A stretch of 37,268 bases of DNA from an uncultured Gammaproteobacteria bacterium (GTDB lineage Bacteria > Pseudomonadota > Gammaproteobacteria > Steroidobacterales > UBA11654): positions 1 to 37,268 of the forward strand of contig CACJRN010000014.1 of assembly GCA_902595845.1 (NCBI GenBank), written 5' to 3'. Under the pieces are notes generated by a model that saw nothing but the letters and a program-made list of their open reading frames with translations, did not search any database and was not told the DNA's origin. Below are positions 9,640-18,312 of the stretch, one piece after another (positions within the stretch are counted from its first letter, which is position 1; each line of letters begins with the position of its first letter). A program made the position numbers and the translations under genes.

Positions 9640-11076
9640 TCATATATTAATCAGACGAAGTGAATTTGTCCCGCCACTGACTCTCAATGGAGACCCAGAA
9701 GTGAGTACGATCAAATCACCTGATTTAAGTATGGAAGAGCCAATAAGCTCACTTCTCACATCTTCTATTACATCAGCCATGCTATCGACTAAAAATGGAT
9801 ATTGATACGAAATAACACCCCTGTAAAGACTTACTCTTCTTTGAGTATCTTCATTTCTGGTAAAGGCATATATTGGTATATTGGTTCGATATCTTGAGAG
9901 CATCAATGCCGTTGAGCCTGACTCTGTAAGAGCAACAATCGCTTTTATTTCCATATTTCTAGCAATACTCATTGAGCTAATCGCAATGGCTTCATCGATA
10001 TTGTTGATTTCAGAAAATTTATACTCTTCATTTTTTGTTATTGATTCTTGATATGTTTCAGCACCCATACAAACTTCATGCATGGCTTTCACAGTCTCAA
10101 CGGGGTGATTTCCGATTGCTGTTTCTGCCGAAAGCATCACGGCATCTGTTCCATCTAAAACTGCATTAGAAACATCTGTCATTTCTGCTCTTGTAGGGGT
10201 TGGATTTGAAATCATTGACTCCATCATTTGAGTAGCTGTTATTGCGATCCTTTTTCCCTTAACGGTTTGTTTGATGATATCTTTTTGAAGCCCTGTCAGC
10301 TCGCCTGGTCCAGACTCTAGAGCTAAATCGCCTCTTGCAACCATGACTCCATCGCATGCTTTAATAATCCAAAAGAGCTGTTTTAGCGCCTCAAGCCTTT
10401 CAATCTTAGCAATTAAATTTATTCGGCTACCAATTTGAGTTAAAACCTCTCTTGCTTGTGTTACATCGCTGGCTTCATTGACAAAAGATAGAGCAATCCA
10501 GTCAATACCTAATTCCGCCAACCTCTTTATATCTTTTTTATCTTCTTCCCCGAGTCCTGAGCGGTGAATAATCTTATTCTCAACCTCAAATCCTTTATTG
10601 CTTCTAAGTAAACCCCCCTTCTCGACCTGACATTTAAGGGCCATATTCTTTTGATTAATACTTTTAACAGTTAATTGGATTAAACCGTCATCAAGCAAAA
10701 TCCTATCTCCAATCTCAATTTTGGGAAAGCAATAGTCGGCATCAATAAAAATCTCATGCTTGTTTGTCTTCTTCTCTTGAGTAAATATGACATTGATATC
10801 TGAAGCATGTTCCAGTTCAATCATATGATTCTTAAAATCACCAATTCTGATCTTATTTCCCTTTAGATCAACCAGAATTGCTACGGGTTTTTTCAGTTTC
10901 TTCGCAGTCTCCTTGATGAGTTGAATATTTCTTTTATGATTATATTTCTCATTCTCATCCCATGTCCCATGGGCTAAATTGATCCTGATAACATCTGCAT
11001 ATTCACAAACATCCTGTAATATCTTTGGATCTGCGATTGATGGTCCAAAAGTTGATATGATTTTTGTGCGTCTCAT
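9640..11076 (-). CDS. pyk: Pyruvate kinase
   Basis: Converts phosphoenolpyruvate and ADP to pyruvate and ATP. The 478-residue protein has Arg31, Asn33 and His36 of the RxNxxHG motif, catalytic Lys224 with metal ligand Glu226 in AKIE, Asp250 in ARGDL, and the signature TRAEMTDVSNAVLDGTD at about 295-311. The C-terminal domain begins with IVALTESGSTA. Several usually constant segments are changed: the stretch after domain B (VENKIIHRSGLGEEDKK) lacks the common PGV-LP-LTEKD form, and SGPGELTGLQ replaces the usual LPxxQ. It therefore belongs to a divergent branch, but all catalytic positions are intact. It follows the DAACS symporter by 19 bases in a minus-strand operon. Confidence 0.95.
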   Translation of the reverse strand: MRRTKIISTFGPSIADPKILQDVCEYADVIRINLAHGTWDENEKYNHKRNIQLIKETAKKLKKPVAILVDLKGNKIRIGDFKNHMIELEHASDINVIFTQEKKTNKHEIFIDADYCFPKIEIGDRILLDDGLIQLTVKSINQKNMALKCQVEKGGLLRSNKGFEVENKIIHRSGLGEEDKKDIKRLAELGIDWIALSFVNEASDVTQAREVLTQIGSRINLIAKIERLEALKQLFWIIKACDGVMVARGDLALESGPGELTGLQKDIIKQTVKGKRIAITATQMMESMISNPTPTRAEMTDVSNAVLDGTDAVMLSAETAIGNHPVETVKAMHEVCMGAETYQESITKNEEYKFSEINNIDEAIAISSMSIARNMEIKAIVALTESGSTALMLSRYRTNIPIYAFTRNEDTQRRVSLYRGVISYQYPFLVDSMADVIEDVRSELIGSSILKSGDLIVLTSGSPLRVSGGTNSLRLINI

Positions 11077-11095
11077 AGGGTGATTATTATCATCT

Positions 11096-12400
11096 TTATA
11101 TTACGCTTTCGCTACGAAAAACGTCTTCATCGATATCATCTTCTGATTTGGCAACAAGAATGGAAACAGTTGCATCCCCGGTAATGTTGACAACAGTCCG
11201 TGCCATATCAAGGATTCGATCGAATGGCAGAACAAATCCGACTATCAATGCTGTTTGAGCATCACTTATGCCAATAACAGATAAAACAGTTGCCAAAAGA
11301 AACAAAGATGCAGAGGGAATGCCTGCTGTACCTATTGAGGTCAATGTTGCAGTCATTGCAATGAGAAGATAATCAGAAAGTTCCAGCTGCACCCCAAAAA
11401 TCTGAGCTGAAAAGAGTGCAACGACTCCAAGGTAGAGCGCCGTTCCATCCATATTGATTGTAGCGCCAAGAGGAAGAACAGATGAGGCGACTGTTTTCTT
11501 TACCCCTAAATTATTTTCAACACACTGGAGAGTAACCGGAAGAGTTGCTGAACTTGATGATGTTGAATAGGCCACTGCTTGTGCATCCAGTATTCCTTTG
11601 AAGAAGTTTTTAAGCGGAAGTCTCGCACCGAAACGAATCAGTCCTCCATAAACCAAAATCATATGCAATATACATCCAACATATAGGATGATGGTCAAAA
11701 CAAATAAATTCTGAAGTGCAGCCAATCCCATTGTTCCTGAGACCCAAGCAACCAATGCAAGGACACCGAATGGGGCCATCTGCATAACCAGATGAGCAAT
11801 CTGTAAAATGGCTTCAGCTGCTGAAGAGAAAACTTCTCCAAGCTTTTCCGTTTTGGCTCCACCCAGAATGATTCCAATACCTAAAAGTATTGAAAAGAAG
11901 ATGATTGGTAGAACATCTCCATCAGCAAGCGAACCGATTGGATTAAGTGGAACGATCCCGAATAATCGATCGCTGATACTTTGTGAGGATTGAACAGCGC
12001 TGTATGGATCCACACTTGTTACATCAATACCTGTTCCGGGAGAAAATAAAGTTCCCAGTATCAAACCGATACTGATAGCAAAGAGAGTGGTTAATAAATA
12101 CAAAGCAATGGTTTTTATGCCAATTGATCCCAGTCGTTTTGGGTCACCCATTGAAACGACACCTGCAACAAGCGAAGTGAATATGAGTGGCACAACCAAC
12201 ATCTTTATAAATCGGACAAAAAGATCACCAATCCATTTTGAAGAAGCTGCAACCTCTCCAAATATAAAGCCAAGAATTGCTCCTATAACCAGTGCTGCAA
12301 CAACCCTGACCCAAAGTTTCACATTTGTTTTTTTACCCAAATAAGCAAGGCCTGCGAAAACGCCTATCAACACTATCCAATATATAATCTCTATATTCAT
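11096..12400 (-). CDS. Dicarboxylate/amino acid:cation symporter (DAACS, glutamate/aspartate type)
   Basis: A 434-residue inner-membrane symporter of the SLC1/DAACS family that imports glutamate, aspartate or C4-dicarboxylates with Na+ or H+. Hallmarks are the serine-rich re-entrant loop STSSSSATLP at about 279-288, NMDGT at 316-320, and the C-terminal substrate motif DRILDMARTVVNITGDA. About eight membrane helices and two hairpins are visible. It lies 27 bases downstream of gamma-glutamyltransferase, so the two are probably co-transcribed; uptake of the glutamate released by that enzyme is a coherent role. Glutamate versus C4-dicarboxylate preference cannot be settled from the sequence alone. 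Confidence 0.93.
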   Translation of the reverse strand: MNIEIIYWIVLIGVFAGLAYLGKKTNVKLWVRVVAALVIGAILGFIFGEVAASSKWIGDLFVRFIKMLVVPLIFTSLVAGVVSMGDPKRLGSIGIKTIALYLLTTLFAISIGLILGTLFSPGTGIDVTSVDPYSAVQSSQSISDRLFGIVPLNPIGSLADGDVLPIIFFSILLGIGIILGGAKTEKLGEVFSSAAEAILQIAHLVMQMAPFGVLALVAWVSGTMGLAALQNLFVLTIILYVGCILHMILVYGGLIRFGARLPLKNFFKGILDAQAVAYSTSSSSATLPVTLQCVENNLGVKKTVASSVLPLGATINMDGTALYLGVVALFSAQIFGVQLELSDYLLIAMTATLTSIGTAGIPSASLFLLATVLSVIGISDAQTALIVGFVLPFDRILDMARTVVNITGDATVSILVAKSEDDIDEDVFRSESVI

Positions 12401-12427
12401 GTCCTTAATTCTAACTTAAAAAATAAA

Positions 12428-14179
12428 CTAATTATTGATATATGAAACGGCTGCATTTGGCCTTCTCAAATCGGCATAACCATGGTTCTTTCCCTCACTG
12501 ATATGAATGCTTTGAGTGCTACCCATTGTTTTTGATGGTTCAATTTTATGACCCATCTTTTTTAGAAGATTCAGAGAGTCAGAAGAAATACTTGATTCAT
12601 AATCTATGCCTCGATAAGGCCAATCTTTATGAATTCTTGGCAACATGGTTGCCTCACCAATGTTTAAATCAAAATCAATCACACCCGACACTAGTCTGAG
12701 AATTGCAGCAGGGATTAATTTTCCTCCCGGTGATCCAGTAACCAAAAGCACGTTGTCATTTTCATCAAATACAATTGTTGGTGCCATGGTACTCATGGGT
12801 CTTTTACCGGGTGCATATTTATTGCCTGGACTGGCTCCTCTGCCTTCTATTTTCTTGCTGCCATATTGATAAGCAAAATTGTTCATTTGATTGTTCATGA
12901 GTATCCCAGTCCCTGGTATCGTAACCCCTGATCCAAATGAATAACCCAATGTATAAGTATTAGAAACAGCGTTCCCATCTGCATCAATGATTGAATAATG
13001 GGTTGTATTTTTTGACTCTTGAATAACCTCCAATGGCTTTACTTCTTTGGCACTAGAGGCTTTCTTGAGACTGATACTCTTTGCAAAGTCTTTGATCCTT
13101 TGATCAGACATTAAATCATCATAAGGAACATGATAATGTGATGGATCGCCTACATGATGTGAACGATTATTATGCCCTCTTCTCAGGGCTTCGGCCAATA
13201 AATGATAAGTTAAGGCAGAATTGTTTCCAATTTTACCAAGGTCAAAGTATTCCAATACTTTCAGAGCTGTGAGAAGAACAATCCCACCGCCAGATGGTGG
13301 GCCATGAGTAAAGACTTTTTTACCTCTATAATTTACTCCAATTGGTTGTGAAAATCTGGCTTTGTAATTTTGAAGATCCTCAATGGTAATGCTTCCACCA
13401 TTATTGGTCATTGATGATGAAATTTTCTCGGCGACTTCTCCACTATAGAATCCTTTTATTCCATTTTCAGAAATTAGACTCATGGTTTTTGCAAGATCAG
13501 GCCTTTTCATAACCGAACCTTCTCTCAAAGGTTTTCCATCATTTAAATAAATTTTTCTTGATTCATCATCCCATGATAATTGGGGTGCGCTGGCGATTGC
13601 CTGTTCTAGGTCAAAAGAGACATCAATACCATTCATGGCTTGATCGATCGCCGGTTTCATAACCTCGCTTAGCGGAAGCTTTCCGAATTCTGCATGAGCT
13701 AGAAGTAATCCTGATACCGTGCCTGGAACAGTTGAAGCTTTGTATCCATATCGAACAATGTCTCTATCTGCTTTATCATAATCCCTAGGAAGCTCTATAC
13801 CAAAGATTTGATTGGCCTGTAATTTACTCGGTGACTGACCACGGTAATCAATAGCAAGGATCTCGTTTTGTTCTTTCAGATAGATCAACATGAAACCACC
13901 TCCACCAAGATTACCAGCCCTTGGTAAGGTTACTGCCAGAGAAAAACCTACAGCCACCGCAGCATCTATAGCATTTCCCCCTTTCTTGATTATTTCTATA
14001 CCAAGTTCAGATGATAAATGATTCTGTGAAACAACCATTGGACCATTACTTATGATTGGATGAAAAGGTGACTGATAATCAATATAAGATGTTTGCGATT
14101 GCAAAACATTAGAGATAGAAATAATTACAACTAAAAACAATGAAGATATGTATTTCATATTGATTGGCTTATTTTTCAT
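12428..14179 (-). CDS. ggt: Gamma-glutamyltransferase (glutathione hydrolase), secreted
   Basis: Periplasmic N-terminal nucleophile hydrolase that removes gamma-glutamyl groups from glutathione and related peptides. The 583-residue precursor has a signal peptide; the Met at residue 8 (14156-14158), just before KYISSLFLVV, is an equally good start. The large-subunit motif GNAIDAAVA leads into GNLGGGGFM. The self-cleavage site and nucleophile is Thr393 in NTTHYS, where the small subunit starts. The oxyanion motif GSPGG occurs near the C-terminus. Length is normal for the family. A strong terminator separates it from the receptor gene upstream, so it likely has its own promoter and leads an operon with the DAACS symporter, pyruvate kinase and HMG-CoA synthase. 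Confidence 0.95.
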   Translation of the reverse strand: MKNKPINMKYISSLFLVVIISISNVLQSQTSYIDYQSPFHPIISNGPMVVSQNHLSSELGIEIIKKGGNAIDAAVAVGFSLAVTLPRAGNLGGGGFMLIYLKEQNEILAIDYRGQSPSKLQANQIFGIELPRDYDKADRDIVRYGYKASTVPGTVSGLLLAHAEFGKLPLSEVMKPAIDQAMNGIDVSFDLEQAIASAPQLSWDDESRKIYLNDGKPLREGSVMKRPDLAKTMSLISENGIKGFYSGEVAEKISSSMTNNGGSITIEDLQNYKARFSQPIGVNYRGKKVFTHGPPSGGGIVLLTALKVLEYFDLGKIGNNSALTYHLLAEALRRGHNNRSHHVGDPSHYHVPYDDLMSDQRIKDFAKSISLKKASSAKEVKPLEVIQESKNTTHYSIIDADGNAVSNTYTLGYSFGSGVTIPGTGILMNNQMNNFAYQYGSKKIEGRGASPGNKYAPGKRPMSTMAPTIVFDENDNVLLVTGSPGGKLIPAAILRLVSGVIDFDLNIGEATMLPRIHKDWPYRGIDYESSISSDSLNLLKKMGHKIEPSKTMGSTQSIHISEGKNHGYADLRRPNAAVSYINN

Positions 14180-14203
14180 ATCAGTTCAGTCTATAGAATA
14201 TCC

Positions 14204-14235
14204 AAAAAAAAGGGAGCATGAAGCTCCCTTTTTTT
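14204..14235 (-). terminator. Rho-independent terminator of the TonB-dependent receptor gene
   Basis: The stem GGGAGC (14212-14217) pairs with GCTCCC (14223-14228) around a 5-base loop. It is flanked by eight A on one side and seven T on the other, so it works in either direction. It lies 14 bases past the receptor stop, and the next minus-strand gene (ggt) starts 24 bases beyond it. Confidence 0.9.
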
Positions 14236-14249
14236 ATTGTGCTAAAGCC

Positions 14250-17200
14250 TTAGAACTTAACATTCAGATCTAAGTAATAGTTTCGACCATAATCTTGGTG
14301 TGCATCAGCAAAGTAACCGTAGTATCGGTCTGCCAAAGGCGCACGTTCATCAGCTACGTTTTTAATGGCCAAACGAACTCTTGATTCATATCCTGCAAGG
14401 TCAAATCTATAATCAAAACTAAGATCCATTGTAGTCATGGAATCAATCATAAATTTAGTTCCGTCAGATTGAGTCAAGCTGTTTTGATAAAACTCACCTT
14501 TTCTCAATGCTGTGAGGTTTGCTCCAAATGGTCCATTGCGATATGAAACACGAAGTGTGTGTTTATTGTCATAATTACCATCCATCAATAAGAGATCACC
14601 AAAACCTCCCAATGGGATATCTGCAGGAATTTCGCCGTTTGCTTTTCTGGCAGCCATATCTGCGAAAACACCACCTGGGTCTTGCTCGAATGTATCTATG
14701 AAACTTCCAATGTAGCGAATACTGAAATCACCAACATCGGTATCGAAGTTGTAGTAAACACCGAGATCAAATCCTTCAATCTTTCTATCTGCTAAGTTGA
14801 GATAGTTATCAGCCACAAAATTGACATTTCCGAATGGGCAAATTCCTGCGGCATTTGCTGCAGCGATTTGATCTTCATCTGGAGCATCTCTATCAATGAC
14901 TCCATGCCCGCCAAATGTATCGCAGTTATTATTACCATTTGCAATCCTAAGAAGCATATCTTGAACTGTGTGGTTTTCTCTACCAAACAATCCAATGGTA
15001 TTTTCTTTGTCAATTGACCAGTAATCAGCTGTAATCGTCAAACCATCAATATCTGCTGGTGTGATAACAAAACCAACTGAGTAGTTATCTGATTCTTCTG
15101 GAAGAAGACCTTCAGCACCAGTTGCTTGTCTTTGCTGGGATGATCTAGAGTCTAGGTCATCACTGTCCAGCCCTGCAAGTTGCTCCAATCGATACATGGC
15201 CCAGTCATAACGAGTACCACTCCTGACAACAATCTTCTCATTGATCTGAACAATATTAGGTGCTCTAAAAGAGGTTGAAGCAGAAGCTCTGAATAATACA
15301 GAATCCGAAATCTCCCACCCGACTGCCAACTTACTGACAAGAGAATCTTCTACATCAGACATGTTTTCATATCTGAGAGCAACCTGTGCATTGATTTTCT
15401 CAGAAAGAGGAATCTGTGCTTCAGTGAAGAGTGAAAGCGTATTTCTTTCACCTCTGACATCACCAGTTGGAGAAGAGTTAACCACATCACCTATTTCAGG
15501 ATATACATCATTTTCGTAATCCACATAGACGATGGTTCCATCGAGTCTTGGATCACGATCATCAACTATTTCCTCTCTTCTCATTTCAATACCAAACATG
15601 ACTCCCATAGGTCCTGCTGCTAAATCCATGAAATTTCCATTAGAAACTTTGAAATCCATCATAGCCAGTGAGCTTGAGCCTTTCCTGTAGACATCTACTA
15701 GTACTCTTTCTATATTGCTATCTACACCAGCACTAAAGGGGTTGTATGCAGCTGGAGTTGGATCACGAAGCGCTTCTTTTAGAAGAGTATTTGAAACACG
15801 ATTGCTTGTTATGTCATCCGATTTTGCTTTTGAGTAGAGCAATGCTGCCTCCCAATCCCAATTGTCAACTTCACCTCTGAAGCCTTGGAGTAATCTATAA
15901 GTCCTTTTATCAACATTGACGTGCCTCATTCTCTCAGCATATCGATAGTTGTCGATATAAAGCTCATATCCTTTGAAATCAAGTGTATTGCCATCGGCAT
16001 CCGTAAAAGACATTTGATTCAGCCAGTAGTTATCAGGTCCAACTCTATGCTTAACAGAGCTGAATGCATATGAAGGATGTCTAATCAAGAATGAATCTGA
16101 AGAATAAAAACCAATCTCAGTGAATGATTCTAAACCATTGGCAAGTTCATTATTTATATAAACGAATACATTGGTTCTCTGCATATCAGATCGAACATCT
16201 GTGTTGCCCCATAGATTATATCTCTCTGTACCGTTTCCATCCTGAGCAATACAAGTTCCAAAACCTGTATCAAAGACTTGTCCGCCTTGGCTTGATCGAT
16301 TACTACATCTTGGATCACCCAATGGAAACACTTCAAACTCACCATTGCTATCAGTGAAAGTATGATTCAGTGGATTGCTGCTTCCATGTTCACTGGATTT
16401 AACCATATCAAATTGTCCATACAAGTTATTGGCACTGTTGTTTCTAAATGAAGAACTTCCCGCCCAAGGACTTCCATCTTCTAAGCATCTTCCATCGGCA
16501 GATACTCCATCGGGAAGATCACAAGTGGTCCACATTCTATGATCTGAGTTGCCCCATCTTGGATCTTCAGAAGAATTAATGCTATCGCGATCATAGTGAT
16601 CAACGAAAACACTCACATTGCCTCTGTCATTATTAAAGTTTGTGCCCCATTTAGCTGTAAAGGTCACGTCTTCGGCATCAAAATGCTCATACCACCCAAC
16701 TTTCGTTCTAAACTGAAAGCCTTCATAGTCCCTTTGAAGAACATTATTTACAACTCCTGATACCGCGTCAGCACCATAAATCGCAGATGCGCCATCTCTG
16801 AGAATCTCAAGTCGCTCAAGACCCCAAACAGGGACCAAATTTGAATTAGTTGATACTGTTGGTACGTAGTCACCACCTAAAAGTTCTGTTTGATAACCAG
16901 GTGAATTAACCATTCTTCTACCATTAAGAAGAGTCAGCGTATTACCTACACCCATATTTCTTAGGTTATAGGCTCCAACATCTCCTCGAGATGAGTTTAC
17001 ACCTCCAGAAGCATTCTCAGCTTCATTGAAGAAGTTCATTCCATTTTCAACAACGTTCTCTAACAACTCATCACCTGAGTCAACACCTAATGCCTCTACA
17101 TCTTGGAAATCAAGTACAGAAACTGGAAGTGCACCAGTTATTTTTGCTCCTTTTATTTGAGAACCAGTTACTGTGATCTCTTCAATATCATTTGAAGAAC

Positions 17201-17282
17201 CTGAGTCCTCTTGAGCAAAAGTTGTTAAAGGAAATATAATGAATGCTGACAATGCCAGCAGTCTTAATGTTTTGGTAAACAT
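14250..17282 (-). CDS. TonB-dependent outer-membrane receptor
   Basis: A 1010-residue outer-membrane transporter powered by TonB. Signal peptide 1-23 is cleaved after TFA; a TonB box (EEITVTGSQ, 34-42) follows, then a plug domain with LLNGRRM and the RDGASAIYGADAVSGVVN region, then a long beta-barrel ending with terminal Phe (LNVKF). Extracellular loops carry several Cys pairs (for example CDLPDG with GRC, and NNNC with GICPF), usual for this large marine receptor class. A good ribosome site (AAGGGG, 9-base spacing) supports the ATG at 17280-17282. The substrate is unknown; divergence from a LysR gene that is followed by an SLC13 organic-acid carrier hints at a shared regulon. Monocistronic, with its own terminator. 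Confidence 0.95.
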   Translation of the reverse strand: MFTKTLRLLALSAFIIFPLTTFAQEDSGSSNDIEEITVTGSQIKGAKITGALPVSVLDFQDVEALGVDSGDELLENVVENGMNFFNEAENASGGVNSSRGDVGAYNLRNMGVGNTLTLLNGRRMVNSPGYQTELLGGDYVPTVSTNSNLVPVWGLERLEILRDGASAIYGADAVSGVVNNVLQRDYEGFQFRTKVGWYEHFDAEDVTFTAKWGTNFNNDRGNVSVFVDHYDRDSINSSEDPRWGNSDHRMWTTCDLPDGVSADGRCLEDGSPWAGSSSFRNNSANNLYGQFDMVKSSEHGSSNPLNHTFTDSNGEFEVFPLGDPRCSNRSSQGGQVFDTGFGTCIAQDGNGTERYNLWGNTDVRSDMQRTNVFVYINNELANGLESFTEIGFYSSDSFLIRHPSYAFSSVKHRVGPDNYWLNQMSFTDADGNTLDFKGYELYIDNYRYAERMRHVNVDKRTYRLLQGFRGEVDNWDWEAALLYSKAKSDDITSNRVSNTLLKEALRDPTPAAYNPFSAGVDSNIERVLVDVYRKGSSSLAMMDFKVSNGNFMDLAAGPMGVMFGIEMRREEIVDDRDPRLDGTIVYVDYENDVYPEIGDVVNSSPTGDVRGERNTLSLFTEAQIPLSEKINAQVALRYENMSDVEDSLVSKLAVGWEISDSVLFRASASTSFRAPNIVQINEKIVVRSGTRYDWAMYRLEQLAGLDSDDLDSRSSQQRQATGAEGLLPEESDNYSVGFVITPADIDGLTITADYWSIDKENTIGLFGRENHTVQDMLLRIANGNNNCDTFGGHGVIDRDAPDEDQIAAANAAGICPFGNVNFVADNYLNLADRKIEGFDLGVYYNFDTDVGDFSIRYIGSFIDTFEQDPGGVFADMAARKANGEIPADIPLGGFGDLLLMDGNYDNKHTLRVSYRNGPFGANLTALRKGEFYQNSLTQSDGTKFMIDSMTTMDLSFDYRFDLAGYESRVRLAIKNVADERAPLADRYYGYFADAHQDYGRNYYLDLNVKF

Positions 17283-17304
17283 ACTAAGTTACCCCTTATT
17301 TATA

Positions 17305-17335
17305 AATATAGTTAATCGACTATATCACACCTCAA
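17305..17335 (-). promoter_or_regulatory. Candidate receptor promoter with operator-like dyad
   Basis: A perfect 7-base inverted repeat, ATATAGT (17306-17312) and ACTATAT (17319-17325), is separated by 6 bases. On the minus strand TTGAGG (17335-17330) could be a -35 and TATATT (17310-17305) a -10, with a loose 19-base spacer, which places the dyad across the promoter. A LysR protein encoded next door is the obvious candidate ligand. The region is AT-rich, so chance palindromes are common; the promoter assignment is tentative. Confidence 0.4.
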
Positions 17336-17369
17336 ATATCTGAACTTCAATCTAATTTATTCATGTTTA

Positions 17370-17397
17370 TTGTGATACTATAACTTTTAGTTATATT
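17370..17397 (+). promoter_or_regulatory. Candidate LysR-gene promoter with dyad in the spacer
   Basis: TTGTGA (17370-17375) and TATATT (17392-17397) are separated by 16 bases, a plausible sigma-70 promoter for the LysR gene with a leader of about 23 bases. A perfect 7-base dyad, TATAACT (17379-17385) and AGTTATA (17389-17395), fills the spacer, where a regulator could repress its own gene. A TATAAT at 17415-17420 is too close to the ATG to be the main -10 unless the transcript is nearly leaderless. Confidence 0.4.
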
Positions 17398-17426
17398 AAC
17401 TTATAAACAAAACCTATAATAATCAT

Positions 17427-18278
17427 ATGAGAACAAGGCACATTGAAGTATTTAATAGTATTTATAAAACTGGATCAGTCACAGCTGCAGCTAAGCTTTT
17501 AAATGTTTCGCAGCCCTCTGTAAGCAAGGTATTGGCGCATGCTGAGCAACAACTAGGCTTTCGACTTTTTGAAAGAATTAAGATGAAGCTGGTTCCAACG
17601 CCTGAGGCAAATATTCTTTTTAAACATACAAGTGTGATGGAAGATGTATTAACAGATATCAATCAGATCTCAGAGCGTCTAACTGAGTTTCCAGTCGATC
17701 GTGTAAGAGTCTCTTGCACTCCTTCACTTGGTATTGATTTTCTCCCAAATGCAATAGCAGAATTTAAAGGACTTAACCCTAATGTTAATTTTGAGATCTC
17801 TACACTCCACTATTCTTATTTAAGGAACAATATCAAGGACACTTCGCTTGACCTTGCAATTGCACAAGATCAAATTGAGGATGAGGAAATAGGAATAATT
17901 GACCTAAAGAAAGGTGCATTCGTCATACTAGAGCCATTGAATGTAAACAGAAAAAAACTCCCTTTTATTAAGCTAAGTGGCAATAGTCCTATTGGACGAA
18001 AGCTGGATAAATATATAGAGAAAGAGAACTTAAATATTCAGTCCAGCATTACATCTGATAATTTTCAGATGGCAGCTTCTTTGGTAAATAATGGTTTTGG
18101 TTACACGATATTAGATGAATACACTGCAAAAGCTTGTAGATCTGAAAATACAAAAATCACTGAATTGGATCAAAAATTGCATTTTAATATCAGTTTGATG
18201 TTTCTTAAAAATATTCCTCTTTCAATCCCGGCAAACAGCTTTATTGAATTTCTTGCTGAGTTCAAATATGACTTCTAG
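17427..18278 (+). CDS. LysR-family transcriptional regulator
   Basis: A 283-residue DNA-binding regulator. Residues 1-60 are a winged helix-turn-helix (GSVTAAAKLLNVSQPSVSKV at about 16-35, then LEQQLG-like HAEQQLGFRLFER), with a linker helix and a two-lobe effector-binding domain from about residue 90 (VRVSCTPSLG). Length is at the short end of the family. The ATG has no clear ribosome site. Transcribed away from the TonB-dependent receptor with a 144-base spacer and 34 bases ahead of an SLC13 carrier, so it probably controls one or both. The effector is unknown; an organic acid carried by the SLC13 protein is an inference from position. Confidence 0.92.
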   Translation: MRTRHIEVFNSIYKTGSVTAAAKLLNVSQPSVSKVLAHAEQQLGFRLFERIKMKLVPTPEANILFKHTSVMEDVLTDINQISERLTEFPVDRVRVSCTPSLGIDFLPNAIAEFKGLNPNVNFEISTLHYSYLRNNIKDTSLDLAIAQDQIEDEEIGIIDLKKGAFVILEPLNVNRKKLPFIKLSGNSPIGRKLDKYIEKENLNIQSSITSDNFQMAASLVNNGFGYTILDEYTAKACRSENTKITELDQKLHFNISLMFLKNIPLSIPANSFIEFLAEFKYDF

Positions 18279-18312
18279 TATTCTATGAAGTGTTTTATCA
18301 GGACGCATTTTC

